Shown: positions 22,746 through 34,814, counted from the first letter of the stretch. The stretch: DNA of 64,000 nt from Oscheius sp. JU75 (GCA_037178855.1 JASJZC010000007.1:9734001-9798000); one strand, 5' to 3'. Notes: generated by a model not told the origin, from the letters alone. A program made the numbers and translations.

Positions 22746-24793
22746 TACAAAGCTCAATAATACGGACTGTGCTCCTTTGGCAGCACTTCTTCCCTTAACA
22801 CGGGCAAATCCAATTTGTGCATTGCCGATGTCATAAATGTTACAGAAGCCGCGAATGAAGGTATCTCCCAGAGTCCAGGCGGGATTATTGCCGTTTCCGC
22901 CCGTTTGTGCGAAGAAAGTCAGAGCACACTGAAAGTTGTTCCATTACACCCATTTGTCTAAAAGTACCTGTCCATTGGGAAGACCGAGATCAATGAGGTA
23001 ATTATCAGGATCAATGTCGTATTTGATTCCATTAATATCGAAATAAATGGATGGGAGATTGCCTTTATTTGAGCATGGAATTCCATAGAGCTGGGAGCTG
23101 AGCATGTATTTAGCACCCAGTTGTTTAACAACCTTAACTTGTGACTACGATAAGACTTCTACTTGTGGACTCACACTTTTCACGACAGTATCCGGGGCTC
23201 CGATCCATGAAGTTCCTGTATCAGAGATGGCCATTTGAGGAGCGTTGTAGGAGTAGGAATTGACGGAGAAGCCCTGAAACAGTACGTTTTTTTACTTGTC
23301 TTTTAACTAGACTAACTTTCAACTACAGCCACTATAAACTCGATAAGAGACAGCCAAATCTAAACACACAGCAAAGTCATTATACACTTTTTTCAATCTC
23401 TCTGGTACTGAAACGCCTTAAGTTTGTCCATTTTTTCCTATACGCTAGGGTAAGTATAGTAGTAGAAATCGATTACCGATGTCAAAAATGCTATTTGTTC
23501 AAGCCTTCTCTCATTTAAAAGCGATTTTTGCAATTCTACCGAAAGAGCACCAGCCACAAGTACAGGCTGCTCAGAGTAACAAGAAAAAGAAACAGGGTTA
23601 GGGAAATTGTGACAAGGTGATGGTCGAAAAACTGACTAGTTCATTCTAACTTTAAAATGTTTTTCTATCAGATATGTCATATTTTGTAAATTCTTTGCAA
23701 TTTTTCGTACAGGGTGTTCTTCACTTTAAAGTACAATGCTTGGTTCAACCCCATCGGTACGCTGGCTGTTTAACCTGGTATGTGTTACTGGTATCAAAAA
23801 GTAAACTTGTGTAATTGAAAAGAACTCACGTCCAGCCTGAATGCCCACCAAGCTTGTTTAGTTAGCCGAACGTAGTTGACATTCGACGAACAGTAGGTGT
23901 CATCAAAGCCTCCATACGTGATCCTTCCGTCCATTTGAGTGTTTCTCTAAAATCTTATAACCAATGGCATTCTTTTAACATACCACTGTTCCTAAGTAGA
24001 CAGTGAAGAGAGACTTGTCCATCTGGCTCAAGATGTTCTGTAGAGGAGGCTTATCTCCGTTTCTGGCTGTTTCGGACAGTGATGGCCAACCCATACCGAA
24101 AATTCCATCCATAGGCTGGCTTTCAAAAGATCGGTCAATGAAAGTGGCTACTCCTAGTGCTTGTTTCTTGACAGTGAAGCCTAAACGTTGTGTTTTTAAA
24201 AAACTGACAAGTTTTAATACCTCCAAAGCCCACAGTGTCGTAAGCGATGGACCCTGAACAACTTCCGAGCCCGTACTTTATCGAGAAAGTCCTTTGTGTG
24301 TTACAATAGGTACTAGATGCATTTGTATTGAACCGATTTTTTGGCTGATTTCTAAAATACTTAGGTTGTTGATAATCCGTGGAACTCACAATCCCAGACA
24401 TGCTACCGTGTTGCATTTGTAGTCAATGACCCAGAGATCCGTGGAGCCCGTGTCCATGACGAGATTGAAGACTTGGGCTGGAAAAAAACTACGTTTAGGT
24501 AGAGTAATTCCTTACGTGGTGTTCCTACGGTCACCTTTCCGATATAAAAGTCGTCCCAATAGTCTTTTAGAGGATCAATGCCTGTCTGGTCATTGGAAGT
24601 TACAACTATCCGCTGTCTTTCCAGCTTCTTTTGTAACTCAAGGTATGTACTATTCCTGATAAAATATGCTACTTGAAGGCAAAAACTTTTCCTACTTGAT
24701 CCAATTTCTGATTCCTGCATGTTTCTTCGTTTCCATGACATGAACTGTAGCGGAGCATAGTGAAATCAGGGCGAGGAGAACGGGGGGAAGCAT
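22695..24793 (-). CDS. Pepsin-like aspartic protease (peptidase A1), C-terminus supplied by mariner terminal repeat
   Basis: Nine exons give 422 aa: 24696-24793, 24516-24655, 24390-24477, 24221-24351, 23984-24180, 23830-23946, 23175-23273, 22968-23132, 22695-22928. A signal peptide (MLPPVLLALISLCSA) is present. Both active-site motifs are intact: VMDTGSTDLW and ISDTGTSW. The flap YGLGSCSG is slightly unusual. The core QPMDGIFGMGWPSLSE and GDTFIRGFCNIYDIGN match the first protease, so the pair is a diverged duplication; this copy has four more introns. After IGFARVKGRSAAKGAQ the frame runs into the right end of mariner element 1, which provides about 16 codons (LGWQLSLFAFSNAKIY) and the stop. 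The pre-insertion frame would also have ended in a short hydrophobic tail. A GATAAG site lies 31 bp upstream. Confidence 0.9.
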
Positions 24794-24823
24794 GGTGCAA
24801 TGAAATCTGGCCAAGATACGTAT

Positions 24824-24830
24824 CTTATCG
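24824..24830 (-). promoter_or_regulatory. GATA-factor site of aspartic protease gene 2
   Basis: On the minus strand the sequence reads CTGCGATAAGATACGTATC about 31 bp before the ATG at 24793. The word GATAAGATAYG is shared with the promoter of the first protease gene. Confidence 0.5.
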
Positions 24831-24849
24831 CAGGGTTCTTATTCAAGAG

Positions 24850-26090
24850 CGTGACGCATCGCTTTTATTCTCTAAAAGAAACACCGTCATTTTTTAGAAG
24901 ATTACGGCCCGTCTGAGAGGATGAGTCGACCGTTACAAAGTAGAAAAGTTCAATTGATCACGGAACTTGGTAATATTCACAATGACTGTTTGAGAAGAAA
25001 TTCCGTATGCTAGAAAATCTTAAAATCAACAATGTTGTAATTCCACAGAAGAACAATTCGAAACATTTTATCACTTTGTCCCTGATCCCAAGGATATTCC
25101 ATTGAATGGACTGCTCTAAAACAGCCATACGGCGACCGCCTTCTAGTGCTTTTTGTCACTAATCCTAAGTACAGACATTTGAACGAAAGAATGCCCTGTA
25201 GCAATCGCTTGTTCTACAAGCCGGCATCTATCTTTCAAGTCTCAAATAACGTCATCGTCTTGTGCTATCGTACGAAGAGAAGGGTTGCAGCTTTCTAGTT
25301 TCTGCTCACTGATTCACAGGGTCTGCCCTGCCTCTCACTCTTTTCAGAGTGAGAGGCAGGGCAGACCGTGCCGGGAGGTTTATGATGATTAGTTTGCGCT
25401 TCTCCTCGCCCATCCACTGACGCTCTGATCGATTTACTATGACACTGTCTCCTACCCCTTGTACTCGGTGGTGTGAGAAGACTTTCTAAAATGTAGTATA
25501 TTTTGAAGTGCACCAACTATTACTCATTTGTTTATAATCAGGTGGGGCAGCTTTTGTATACGATTATTACATCACGCGTTTGAAACTGGCCGCCAGATCT
25601 TTCGGAATTAGACCTGGTCTTTTGTTTAAAGATGTAGGCCGTTTGGAGTTTCCATATCAAAGTATTGTCTTGCTTCGCTTTCCGGCTGCTGCTATCGTTT
25701 CCGGGTGTCTCCACAAAGCAAGGATCAAAGAGATTGTTGCAGATCTTGAGCTCTTTCAGATGAGTCAACCTTTTGTGACTCATGAACTTTCTGAATGACC
25801 GAGAATAGACCAAGGTTCTGTCCATCACAGGATCTTTCGCTCAATGATGTGGCGTTTTAGGGAATACGGTAGCCGAAGAGACGCCTCTCTCTCTGTTGCA
25901 TTGTCTCCTTCCTCTCTGAGTCTTTCTGTCTCTCTGCCTGCCTCTCTGTGTCTCTCCGCCTCTCTCTGTCTTTCTGTCTCTGTCCTTCTATTCAGTCGAT
26001 TAAGTAGAATTCTTTATTCATCAACTCGTAGATCATAAAGGTACCGTTTTGAGCCAATAAAAGCTTAAACACTATCAAAATGCCTGTTAC
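24850..26090. other. Intergenic with perfect hairpin and CT-rich low complexity
   Basis: No supported gene. It contains a perfect 22-bp hairpin (25320-25367) and a CTCTCTGTCTCT-type low-complexity run at 25886-25990. Confidence 0.5.
25320..25367. repeat. Perfect 22-bp inverted repeat with 4-nt loop
   Basis: The left arm 25320-25341 (GGTCTGCCCTGCCTCTCACT, then CT) and right arm 25346-25367 are exact reverse complements; the loop is TTTC. Perfect conservation in a region where other repeats are heavily decayed suggests a recent origin or active maintenance. The stem is too short and loop too small for a classical pre-microRNA. Confidence 0.9.
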
Positions 26091-26096
26091 AAGAAC

Positions 26097-29000
26097 TCAT
26101 GCTGGGTCAATGGCAACGCGAACAAACAGGGAAGCAGAATTGTCCATTACGTGCTGATAGCCGGTATTAAGACGGATCTGACTATATCCTGGTCTAATAC
26201 TTGTGACGGGAAGCGAGAACTCTCCAACAAAGTCGTTGGACGAGGTCGAATCAAAATCTTTGACACAGAATCGGACCATGGCCACTTCTGGAGCGTGAAG
26301 CAGGAAACTAAACTCCTCGTTCCAAGTCGGGTTGAAACCTGAAACAAAACTGCCATACCGTGTGTTAAGCAAGCGCAATCAATTGGTTCACTGCCATAGA
26401 TGAATAACCGCTCGTAGGCAGCTAACTTTCTCCCGTAACTTCAACATAGATAGGAGTATTCTTTCAACTGTGTCGCTGGCTAGAGAAGTTTCACTCGTTT
26501 CTTCTTGGCATTCAAAAGTATTCTCTCTCCTCTCAGCCGGAAGGATTCTCCTCCTTTTCTATATTTCGCATTTAAAAGTCTCCCTCGTACCATCTCACAG
26601 CAAGCCATTATCATACTTTCTTTCTAGATGAACAGAAGCTATCTTCCTATAGTAAGTTTTCCACGCACCGCCTCGGTTGCCAACCGTCTTGATAAGACCT
26701 CTGATGTGATTGCACACTGCTCACCATTGTCCTTGATCGTCCTCGTTTTCTGCTTCAGCTCGTCTTTCGGCACTCCAAAGATTTGAACAGTCACGTAGGG
26801 ATCGATAATGTCCTTTCCTGGCTCCGATTTGGGCAAGTACTGAGCACTGATGATGGCCACACACAGGTTTATCTTCGGTCGAAGAATCGTCCTCGGATCT
26901 TTTCCTTCCAATAAAATCTGCGGTTTCAAAACAAATCCACAGTTGCCGTTGATTCGGAACAGGCCAGTGTTTAAGTCAAGATCCTGTAATTGTAATTCTG
27001 ACTGTAACAAATGGTCTAACCTCTCCAGCTGTCTGCATGTTCATAGCCGCGCTTTGGATTCCACATAGCCATGTGAACATGGGGTTCAGGTTTGAAGAGT
27101 CTTGTCTCAGTCCCTAAAACAAAAAATTGACAAACTTTGAGAAAGGGCACTCACTTTTGGGTAACTCTTGACGAATCTCGAGGCGCAGTACAAGGCAATC
27201 GGGAATCCGGCTTCATAGTAGGCGTGAACCTTGTTTTCACTCAGGGAAGGTGAGCCATCTGTTGGATCTAAAAATAAGCTTTTTTCTTCGATTTTCGGCA
27301 ATCTTACGCTGTTGCAAGTCATCATAAATGTTCAGACCAATCTTCACAGACGGAAGAGCAATGAGGGCCGAAAGAGATGGATCGATGATGTTGTGATGCA
27401 CAATTGGGGGCTAAAGATAATTTTCAACCAGAACTGCAATAACATACCTTTTCCAAAATCGGTGACTCGTGCTCCTCATAGTCATCGACTTCATCTGACG
27501 TGAAAATCTTTTTTCCGCGAATCACGAACTTCCTCTTCAGCTGGTTCGGGCTTGGAAGAGGATTTTTGCCACTGTCGCGTGTCGGTTTGTAGAGCATGTC
27601 ACCGAGAATCTGAAATCATATCGATATCATAATGTTTTAAGCTTTTGGCATAAAGAAATACGTGAAACGCTCACTTCATCCAGCAGGTCGACCATGACTT
27701 TCTGCTGTGGAATGGACATGTGGTTCTCGACAGTCAAGATGACTGGATAGGGGCTTGACTCGAAGGCTGTTTTCTGAGAAACTGAGCTACTTTTCATAAA
27801 ATGGTGAAAGTTACCTTGATCGCCTGAAGAGCATTTCTCAAGGTGATGGGTTGAATCAACGTGTTCTTGTGTGTGATAACAGGCTCTCCGTGATCTCCAT
27901 CAAAGCAGTCCACTAAAAATCTATTCTATTCTTTACCGAATTTAGTACTAGCAGACTTTCGCTGATGGATCGAAATTAACGTATGACTTCACCTCCCGCG
28001 GGGAAAAGCGGCCGGTCGCGGGGTAAAATCACCTTTTCGACCATAAAATTTCCAAAAGCCTTATTGCAAAAAGCAGCGGCTTTCCGTATTACCACAATAA
28101 ATATGTTTCAGGGAAATTTCCCAGGCTATATCCCAGTTTTCAATGAAAACTGATCTCACCAATTCAGTATGGGTATCATTACACTATTGTGCAATTGAAC
28201 TCCATGACCAATTTCTGAAACGCGGGGGTAAAGTCATCATCTGTGGTCACAATAGATATCAAGTCTGTGGCGCCTCTGTGGCTATTGCTGCACTGGTTAG
28301 CCTGGTTCTGTCTTATCTGTCAAACTAAACAATCATATCTTGCCTGACTGAATCTCCAAACCTGACTAGGTACTCCTCTGATCAGAATATGCCTGTTAAC
28401 TGTTCCGTGTCGGAAACAATAAATACTGGAAACCGCTGGTACGATGGCTCATTTCTATGTAGCCTGCCCACCAATTCGGATCCATAAAATCTACCGAGAT
28501 GGAACGAAAGCCAGAGACAAGTTTTGTTATGATAAACTTTTCAAGGCAGTCATCTATTCTTACAGCTTGAACACTCACATTCTAACAGCCTGGCTCCCTT
28601 TTTCAGGGCAGCAATGTATCCCTCCACAGTCGCTTCTCCTTTCAGCTGGAGACCAGTGAGATAGGTGTTGTGGGACGAGTTGCAGTAGTAGTTTTGGAGG
28701 GGCAAGTCCATGTCCTGATCAAATGTTTAAACAGAAAGGCTTGATATCGTACCTGAAAGACTCCATCATGTCCAGGTAACATGATGTTTCCCCATCGAGA
28801 TTGAAGTAGCCGACGGAGACCAATGACGCCCATCAAAAGCTCCTTCGACTTCTCTGATACTGCCTGCTCAAAGGTCTCCAGAATGGACTCGGCCTTTTTC
28901 AAGTCGACGTCGTTGAACTGAAGAAAAAGGTCTCAGAATATATAAAAAAGAGAAACTCTCTCACCCCTTGTTCTTCTGCCAAAAATTTGTGTAGTTCATT

Positions 29001-30969
29001 AGCGGTGATTGTCTCGACACCATCCTTGCTGGCCATTCTCAAGACATGTCGTAGTTCCGGTCTCTCTGTCAGACGTTCGAAAAAGTTCAAGAACTCTTGT
29101 TCATTCAGAACTCCGTCTCTGGTGCTCTCGACTTCGGAATCCTGCGGGTGACTTGATTTGAAGAGAACAACATGTCACTTACTCTGAAGATAGCTTTGGC
29201 ATACTTCTCACTGAGCTGCAGATTCATCTTTTTGAGCAGATTCCATACCTCGTCGAAGGATAGGCTTCCTGTAAGTTTTTAAATAAAACAGCTGGTATCA
29301 GAGTGTCTGTGCATTTGTCCGTCACCCGGTGATTATCAAATAAGGAATGGTCAAAAAGCTAGGTCAGAAAGCTTCAGGTTGGGAGAGACCGGCTTATAGC
29401 GAGTGAGGATGAAAAACAAACCGAGACAGACGATCTCAGATCGACAGGTACGGGAAAAGAAGTAGACAGGAAAGTATATTGACTGGATTGGAAGGGAAAC
29501 ACGTCGAGACAAACAAACTCTGATGATGTTAGGTTGAGAAATTCCAGAAAATATGGGTTGATAAAAACCGTCAGAGGATGAGAGGATGTCAGACTGATAG
29601 AGACGTCAAAAAGGGACATCATTACAGAGTGACAGTAGAAGAGAACGTCTATCTGACAGAATTCGACTGTTCAGGGTGACAGGACCACGCACAGCAACAA
29701 GACAAGAACAGAAGAAATAACGAGACTATCTGTGATTACAGTGATAGACAGATTCGGTTTTCAAAGATGACAGTACCATTTTTGTTGAGATCTGCCTGAT
29801 GAAACTTGCTCCTCAGCCATTCTGTCTCATTGAATTGTACTCTCTGTTCCTTCGCCAACGACAACAGATGACTCAAGACGAGAATCCATCTGTCTCTGGT
29901 CTAAATTCATGCAAATAACAAAATACACCTGCACACCTCTTTCGAATCGACGCAAAAGTCGACAGATTTGTGTAAAAATTTGACATGAGTAAAGATGACC
30001 GAGAAGCAGCGACCTTCCTAAACGTTCATTACTTAATCCAATTTGCTGGTTCCTACCGGATGCTGGGTCTGAAAAGAGTACTCTCTCGATGCCCTCTGTA
30101 AATTGTCCGTGGCGTAACCCGGTCGTACTTCCAGGATTTCCGAGACTGGCACTAAAAGTTTAAAGTTTGATTCGAAAATGACGGGCCATGTTTGATTACC
30201 AAAAAGGAAGTGGGTCGAATTTCAAAGAGCGCGAGTCGAGTGACATGAATCGGCAATCATGCAATATTAATCATTTTTTACGCGGTACGCGCCCTCCCTG
30301 TGAAAATTTTGACGGCACCAAAAGATCTTCCGCAATTTCGGCGATACTCTTTTTCACGCTGCCGGCAGCACATGTACGGCTGCGGTCAACCGGTTCTGAC
30401 CGCTGCAAAAAGGCAATTCTCGAGAGGAGACAGGAAGGAAACAATTAAATGAATCGGAATCATACCTGATTTGATACTATTGGGCAGGATGCTGAAACAG
30501 CCGTTCGAGTAATAGCTCAAATACTTTTCGTCGTTAAGGGCCAGGCGACTCGCATTGGCTGCTTTTCCCCTGAAAGCAGCAAAATTATGGAGGAAACCCG
30601 TGGTGAGCGAGGGGAAGACAACACAAAAGCCCTGCCATTTTATAAATCTGATGGAATGGATGGAAACATAAAAACTGAGTTGAATGGAAACCGAAAAGAG
30701 GGATCGAGTCTCACACAGTGAAATAGTCGAAGATGGTGCTTGACAAACAGCAACAAACTTTTTGATGTGTTCTGTAAAAATTAGTCAACCAATTGATTGG
30801 ATTATTCTGTTGTCAACGCGGAAATGTGGTGTAAACAAATGAAATTATAAGTTTCCTAAAGATGTTAGATTTCAAAGGATATTTTGGAATATGAGAAGTG
30901 AAAAACCTACCTCTTGATTCGAGTGACAGGAGTGCCTTCCTTGGCCCAGACGAGATCTTCCGGGTTCAT
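26097..30969 (-). CDS. Phosphoinositide-specific phospholipase C, delta-like (PH, EF-hand, X, Y, C2)
   Basis: Seventeen exons give 731 aa: 30911-30969, 30466-30569, 30057-30151, 29937-30017, 29777-29900, 29183-29268, 28965-29141, 28753-28917, 28579-28714, 27815-27912, 27675-27773, 27448-27609, 27308-27410, 27155-27267, 27021-27113, 26725-26983, 26097-26338. Order: PH domain (about 10-130), EF-hands (first loop DLNKNGSLSFDE), X box, short linker, Y box, C2. Catalytic residues are present: His in NSSHNTYL, Glu and Asp in LELDCFDG, His in VITHKNTL, Glu in VENHMS. The Y box contains DSSNLNP. The C2 domain reads [14 protein letters not shown] and [11 protein letters not shown]. It cleaves PIP2 to IP3 and diacylglycerol at the membrane, calcium-dependently. 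No G-protein-binding C-terminal extension, SH2/SH3 or Ras domains, hence delta-like. Intron 29269-29776 is rich in TGACAG words. Confidence 0.94.
26420..26605. repeat. Weak minisatellite units inside PLC intron
   Basis: Diverged copies of the ~30-bp unit appear in the intron 26339-26724: TTTCTCCCGTAACTTCAACA (near 26426), CTCTCCTCTCAGCCGG (near 26525) and GTCTCCCTCGTACCATCTCA (near 26579). Assignment of single units is uncertain. Confidence 0.4.
29580..29770. repeat. TGACAG-rich interspersed simple repeat in PLC intron
   Basis: The words TGACAG, AGACAG and GTCAGA recur every 10-25 bp across this part of the intron. Similar texture occurs at 7455-7515 in a KLHDC3 intron and at 46270-46510 in the Kunitz gene intron, each time in the long intron of a gene otherwise made of 35-43 nt introns. 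Confidence 0.45.
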
Positions 30970-31655
30970 CTTCTGGCAGGCAGTTTGTTGTTCTGGGCGC
31001 CTATGCGTCCCTGTCCTCCCGCCCGCTTGTCTGACCTCTCTGGCTCTATCGGCCTTCCCACCTGTTCCTAAATAGAAACATTGTTCATGTTTTTTTTGAA
31101 AAAACGAGTGATTGCAAGGAAAGTTAAAAAATGTTTACAAGTGCTAAATGCTATCGTGCTTCAGCATTCGGCGCCGGTTAGTCACAGTTTTGCGTGCTCG
31201 AAGCTGTTAGTAGGAAAGTCTGAAAGTAGGTGTTTCATTTCTCATATTCGGCCTATTCTTCTGGTTTCAACCCCTTTTTCAACTATAGCCATTCAAAACT
31301 GGTTTCGTTTTCCCGAAACCAATAACTACATTCGCCTAGGTGAAGTCAGAACAGGTATAACGTTAAAAGCGCTACAATAATATTAGCAGACCCTAGCAGA
31401 AGCGATTATCAAAACACGGGACTAGGAAAATGGGAGTATGTTTCATACCTACAGTGTTTAAAGCTTTCAGGGGCTTCAGATGAGCTCAGCAATATGAGCT
31501 ATCAGGTTTCGGTTGGTTTTCTTGTAGGAAACAGATCAAAAAGTAAACAGGTTTCAAGACAATTAACAAATTTATCCAATGTATCGAACAATAGCCATGG
31601 CCGTGAAAACACGCAAGAAGCAACCTGAAACTGAACCATGACATGAACTTTGATA

Positions 31656-34230
31656 CTACCAACATTTCCTTCCAAGTGAAGGCACCATTTCTTCTTCCCT
31701 AATCTGATACCGGATGAGCAAGCCGTCAGATCTTGCTCCGATGGTATATCTGATATACAGATCGACACCGGTCAATTTGACAGTAGTTTGTACAGAATCC
31801 GAGAAGCTTTGAGCATGGTTATTGCCATCAGCATCCTTGGATCCAATTGTCAAGAAGTCCCCTGTCTGTAAGCCAGGAGCTTCGATCTCCACATGGAAAG
31901 TGAACGTCTCATTGTCTAAACAAAATGTAAGTGTCAGGTTAAAAACATACTAAAGCCTTGAAGTTTGATCGCATCGAACTCTTCCAGTCCACTACTGTAT
32001 GGATAATTTGATGACATGAGGATTCCTCGCTGTCCAGCTGTGACCAGGTTGAAGCTCTCTAAACAATAATTCTCATGCACAAGAGTGAGCTATACCCTGA
32101 AAAGCAATCTGTGTGTCGATTATGATGTTTCCTCTGTCAAGTGTAAGGGTTCTTCCACGTCCCTTGACAGCCAGTGGAACCGACAGTCCAGCTTGGTCTT
32201 CTCTAAACAAAACGGTGTCTCAAACATAATTTGTTACGTGACATTGATGAGCATGAGGTTGTCCTTTGGATTTGTTATAGCTCCGGCATAGAATGTCAGG
32301 AGTCCCGCGTCAAACTAAAGAAAGGCTGTGACATACTTGATCAAAAGTTTTGATGGCTTGAACTCTGTCGTTATACTCCGTCTTTGGTTCTGTTAAAACA
32401 TGTCAGATAATCAAATGACCAAGGGAGGCGACATTCTGACAGTCTGTAGAAATCGAAAGAACAACGCGGACGTAAACAGTTGTAGACATTCAGACATGGA
32501 TATGATACGACTTTCACAGAAGTCGCTGCAAAATGACAGACTGATGAAACAAAAACTCACAAAGGTTATTCCGTAAGAGTATCGTGTAGTGGCAGTTCCT
32601 CTAGGTGCTATATAGTGATTCACCACCGGCCCATCTACAGCTGATAGGCTTACAGGTCCGTCAGCATCCGAAAGAACAGAGACCTGAACCGTTCCAGGAA
32701 ATGCTAAACAAATTTTTTGCTATGTCAATGGTCAGTTACTGTAGTTGATAGCAGACAGAAAAGTGATGCCCTGTCTTCCTTGGGGATCCGTTGAAAATAC
32801 TGTAAACGTCGTCGCGTATCTGACATAATCCTGGTCGGTGAGTTTACTCAGCATATCGTAGCCTCTGTTCAGTTTATGAAAATGTTAGGAATGTTTACGT
32901 GCACAAAAATATTCCATCTCCGTAGATGAGAAGTTTATTTGTATCATCTTCGGTCCAGTTATTGTTAGGGTAGGCTATTACACGCAGCTGTAGTGTGGTA
33001 TCTACAGAATAATATAAATTTATTTTGAAAAAGATAAGTTTGCAATCAGTTCAGACGTCATCCACTTCTTTTAGGCTCAGGCTACAACTTCAGTTTATCG
33101 TTTCTCGCGGCGCTGTTTGGTTGAAGGTTAGAGCAGATCCAAAACAAATAGTTATAGCATGTTTGTGATCCACGATTACATTTTTTCCAGCTTCGGCTAT
33201 TTTGCAAAGTTTTAGGCCTTGATCTGCTTTACAACATTGCAGAACATCGCATGGCTTGAAAACATTTTGGTCTACCCGAAATATTGCAAAACTTTGTAGA
33301 ACCACCTGTTCCAGATGCAAAAATTGAACTATTTTGAACTTGCGCATTAATTGTTCAATAGGCAGAGTTCAGTAACAGGAATGCATTCGCAAAAAGGGTC
33401 CCACAGCGAAAAGGTTTGGTGTAGTTGCCTCATTGAACAATCGTAGCTCCTAAATATTGTCAGCTTTCTGTCAAACTCACTCTCTGAATGAAATAGCTGT
33501 ATAGCCTGTCTGGACGGGGTCAAGAACTCAGAGTCTAGGAAAGTTATTGAACCATCATCGTAGACAGTAAGATTACTAATTTTGGCCGGGAGCACTAAAA
33601 AGACTAATATATGTCAAAGTAAGAACCTTACCACTTTTGCCTGTAATATACACATTATAAGTAACAGTATCCGGATTCTCATCATTGAAGCTCATAAATA
33701 TTAAAGTAAATGGCATGGGTCTTCCGGTATAAACTCCAGGATCGGTATAGCTGAAACAAGTTAAAAAAATCGTTCTGTCTGTTTGACCGTAAAACACTGC
33801 GGGTATCATAGCTCAGCGGTTAGCGTACTGGGATATGTATCAGTTCATAAAAACCAGTAACGGTTGGCACCTACTATTTCAAATCGCCCGTAGTGGTATT
33901 TGTTGTGTTATAAAGTATGCCAATTGCCATATATAAAAATTGAAAACCAGAGGCTGATACATTGAAAATGGGGACTACGTACGGATCATCCATGGTGACC
34001 TGACGATGTTTAACCAATATTTTGAGACTCTTACATTGACTTGACATCCGCTCGGCTTATTTGGATTGTGAGTTTCGAAAACATACTCAGTTGTAGTGGT
34101 CAAGGTATAATTCGAGTTACATTCTAAATTCATTTGAAACCTTGTATGCTAATATATTACCTAAGCTTCTAATAGCTGTGACTTGTCGATAGACAGAAAA
34201 GAGGAGAAGGGCAACAAGAACGGACTTCAT
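31656..34230 (-). CDS. Secreted protein with CUB-like domains
   Basis: Twelve exons give 479 aa in a phase-consistent model: 34161-34230, 34035-34123, 33875-33999, 33632-33750, 33481-33594, 32899-33001, 32740-32864, 32561-32703, 32238-32314, 32096-32202, 31951-32058, 31656-31915. A signal peptide (MKSVLVALLLFSVYRQVTA) starts it. The C-terminal third contains TAGQRGILMSSNYPYSSGLE, the CUB signature of Gly-Ile followed by NYP, and ends IRYTIGARSDGLLIRYQI, a CUB-like last strand. Earlier segments show the nematode CUB-like pattern with few cysteines. Nematode CUB-like proteins are often intestinal and immune- or stress-induced; that role is only inferred. A GATAAG site sits 6 bp before the ATG. 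Joins around 32315-32560 and 33002-33480 skip open segments that did not fit in frame, so these two introns are less certain. Confidence 0.6.
33803..33830 (+). other. tRNA-like A-box fragment in CUB gene intron
   Basis: The + strand reads GGTATCATAGCTCAGCGGTT, with TAGCTCAGCGG matching a pol III A box (TRGCNNAGNGG). A proper B box (GGTTCRANTCC) and cloverleaf are absent downstream; only GGTTGGCACC follows. It may be a tRNA- or SINE-derived remnant, or chance. Confidence 0.3.
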
Positions 34231-34235
34231 TGTGT

Positions 34236-34242
34236 CTTATCA
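34236..34242 (-). promoter_or_regulatory. GATA-factor site next to CUB-like gene start
   Basis: On the minus strand TGTGATAAGACACAATG places a TGATAAG core only 6 bp before the ATG at 34230. This is the third gene in the window with such a site. Confidence 0.45.
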
Positions 34243-34756
34243 CAGAAGATAGGTGTCTAATCCGTTGGAAGTCACACTCCAAAGTGACAGAGGCCTTTTT
34301 TTATCATCCTCTCAACCCTACAAAAAGCAACAGTCTATCTAAGCCTTTAGACAAAGTGTACTGTGATGCAACAATATGATTATCTTGAATAAATAACTAA
34401 ATGCTCCGAAAACCATGTGCTGCTATGTAGACTTTTTTGACGGTCTAAAAGCATTATTACACTCTCTGACACCTGGAACAGAACTTCGGACGAAAACAAA
34501 GTTGAGTTGAACATTTCTACTGCGAGCTACAATCGCTGATCACTTCTTCATCTATTGAGCAGTCCTCAGCTATTGCATTTTTGTCCAGTTATGTCTCATT
34601 GTCGATGAGGAAACAATTATAAATTGCTTGTCTATCTTCACCTCCTCTTTCTGACGACTGAGATCTGTTCAGTTGTCTCAAGAGATATGTCAACGTTTGA
34701 AAGTCGACTCCTTCATGATGCTCTTCTGGCGGTAACGAACTGGAGGGAAAATACAA

Positions 34757-34814
34757 ACTTTAAGCAGTCTTTTACCGGTCTCTAGGGACTTTAAGCAGTC
34801 TTTTACCGGTCTCT
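34757..34814. repeat. 27-bp perfect direct repeat
   Basis: ACTTTAAGCAGTCTTTTACC plus GGTCTCT occurs twice, at 34757-34783 and 34788-34814, separated by AGGG (period 31 bp). Copies are identical, so the duplication is recent. Confidence 0.9.

Noticed and set aside
30720-30790. Possible extra PLC exon between the first two exons
   Set aside because: It has acceptor-like and donor-like ends, but the flanking exons already join in phase and the segment does not extend PH-domain homology.
32322-32560. Open segments that could be extra exons of the CUB-like gene
   Set aside because: Using them needs a 22-nt intron or a frame mismatch; skipping them gives a phase 0 to phase 0 join and a continuous CUB-like sequence.
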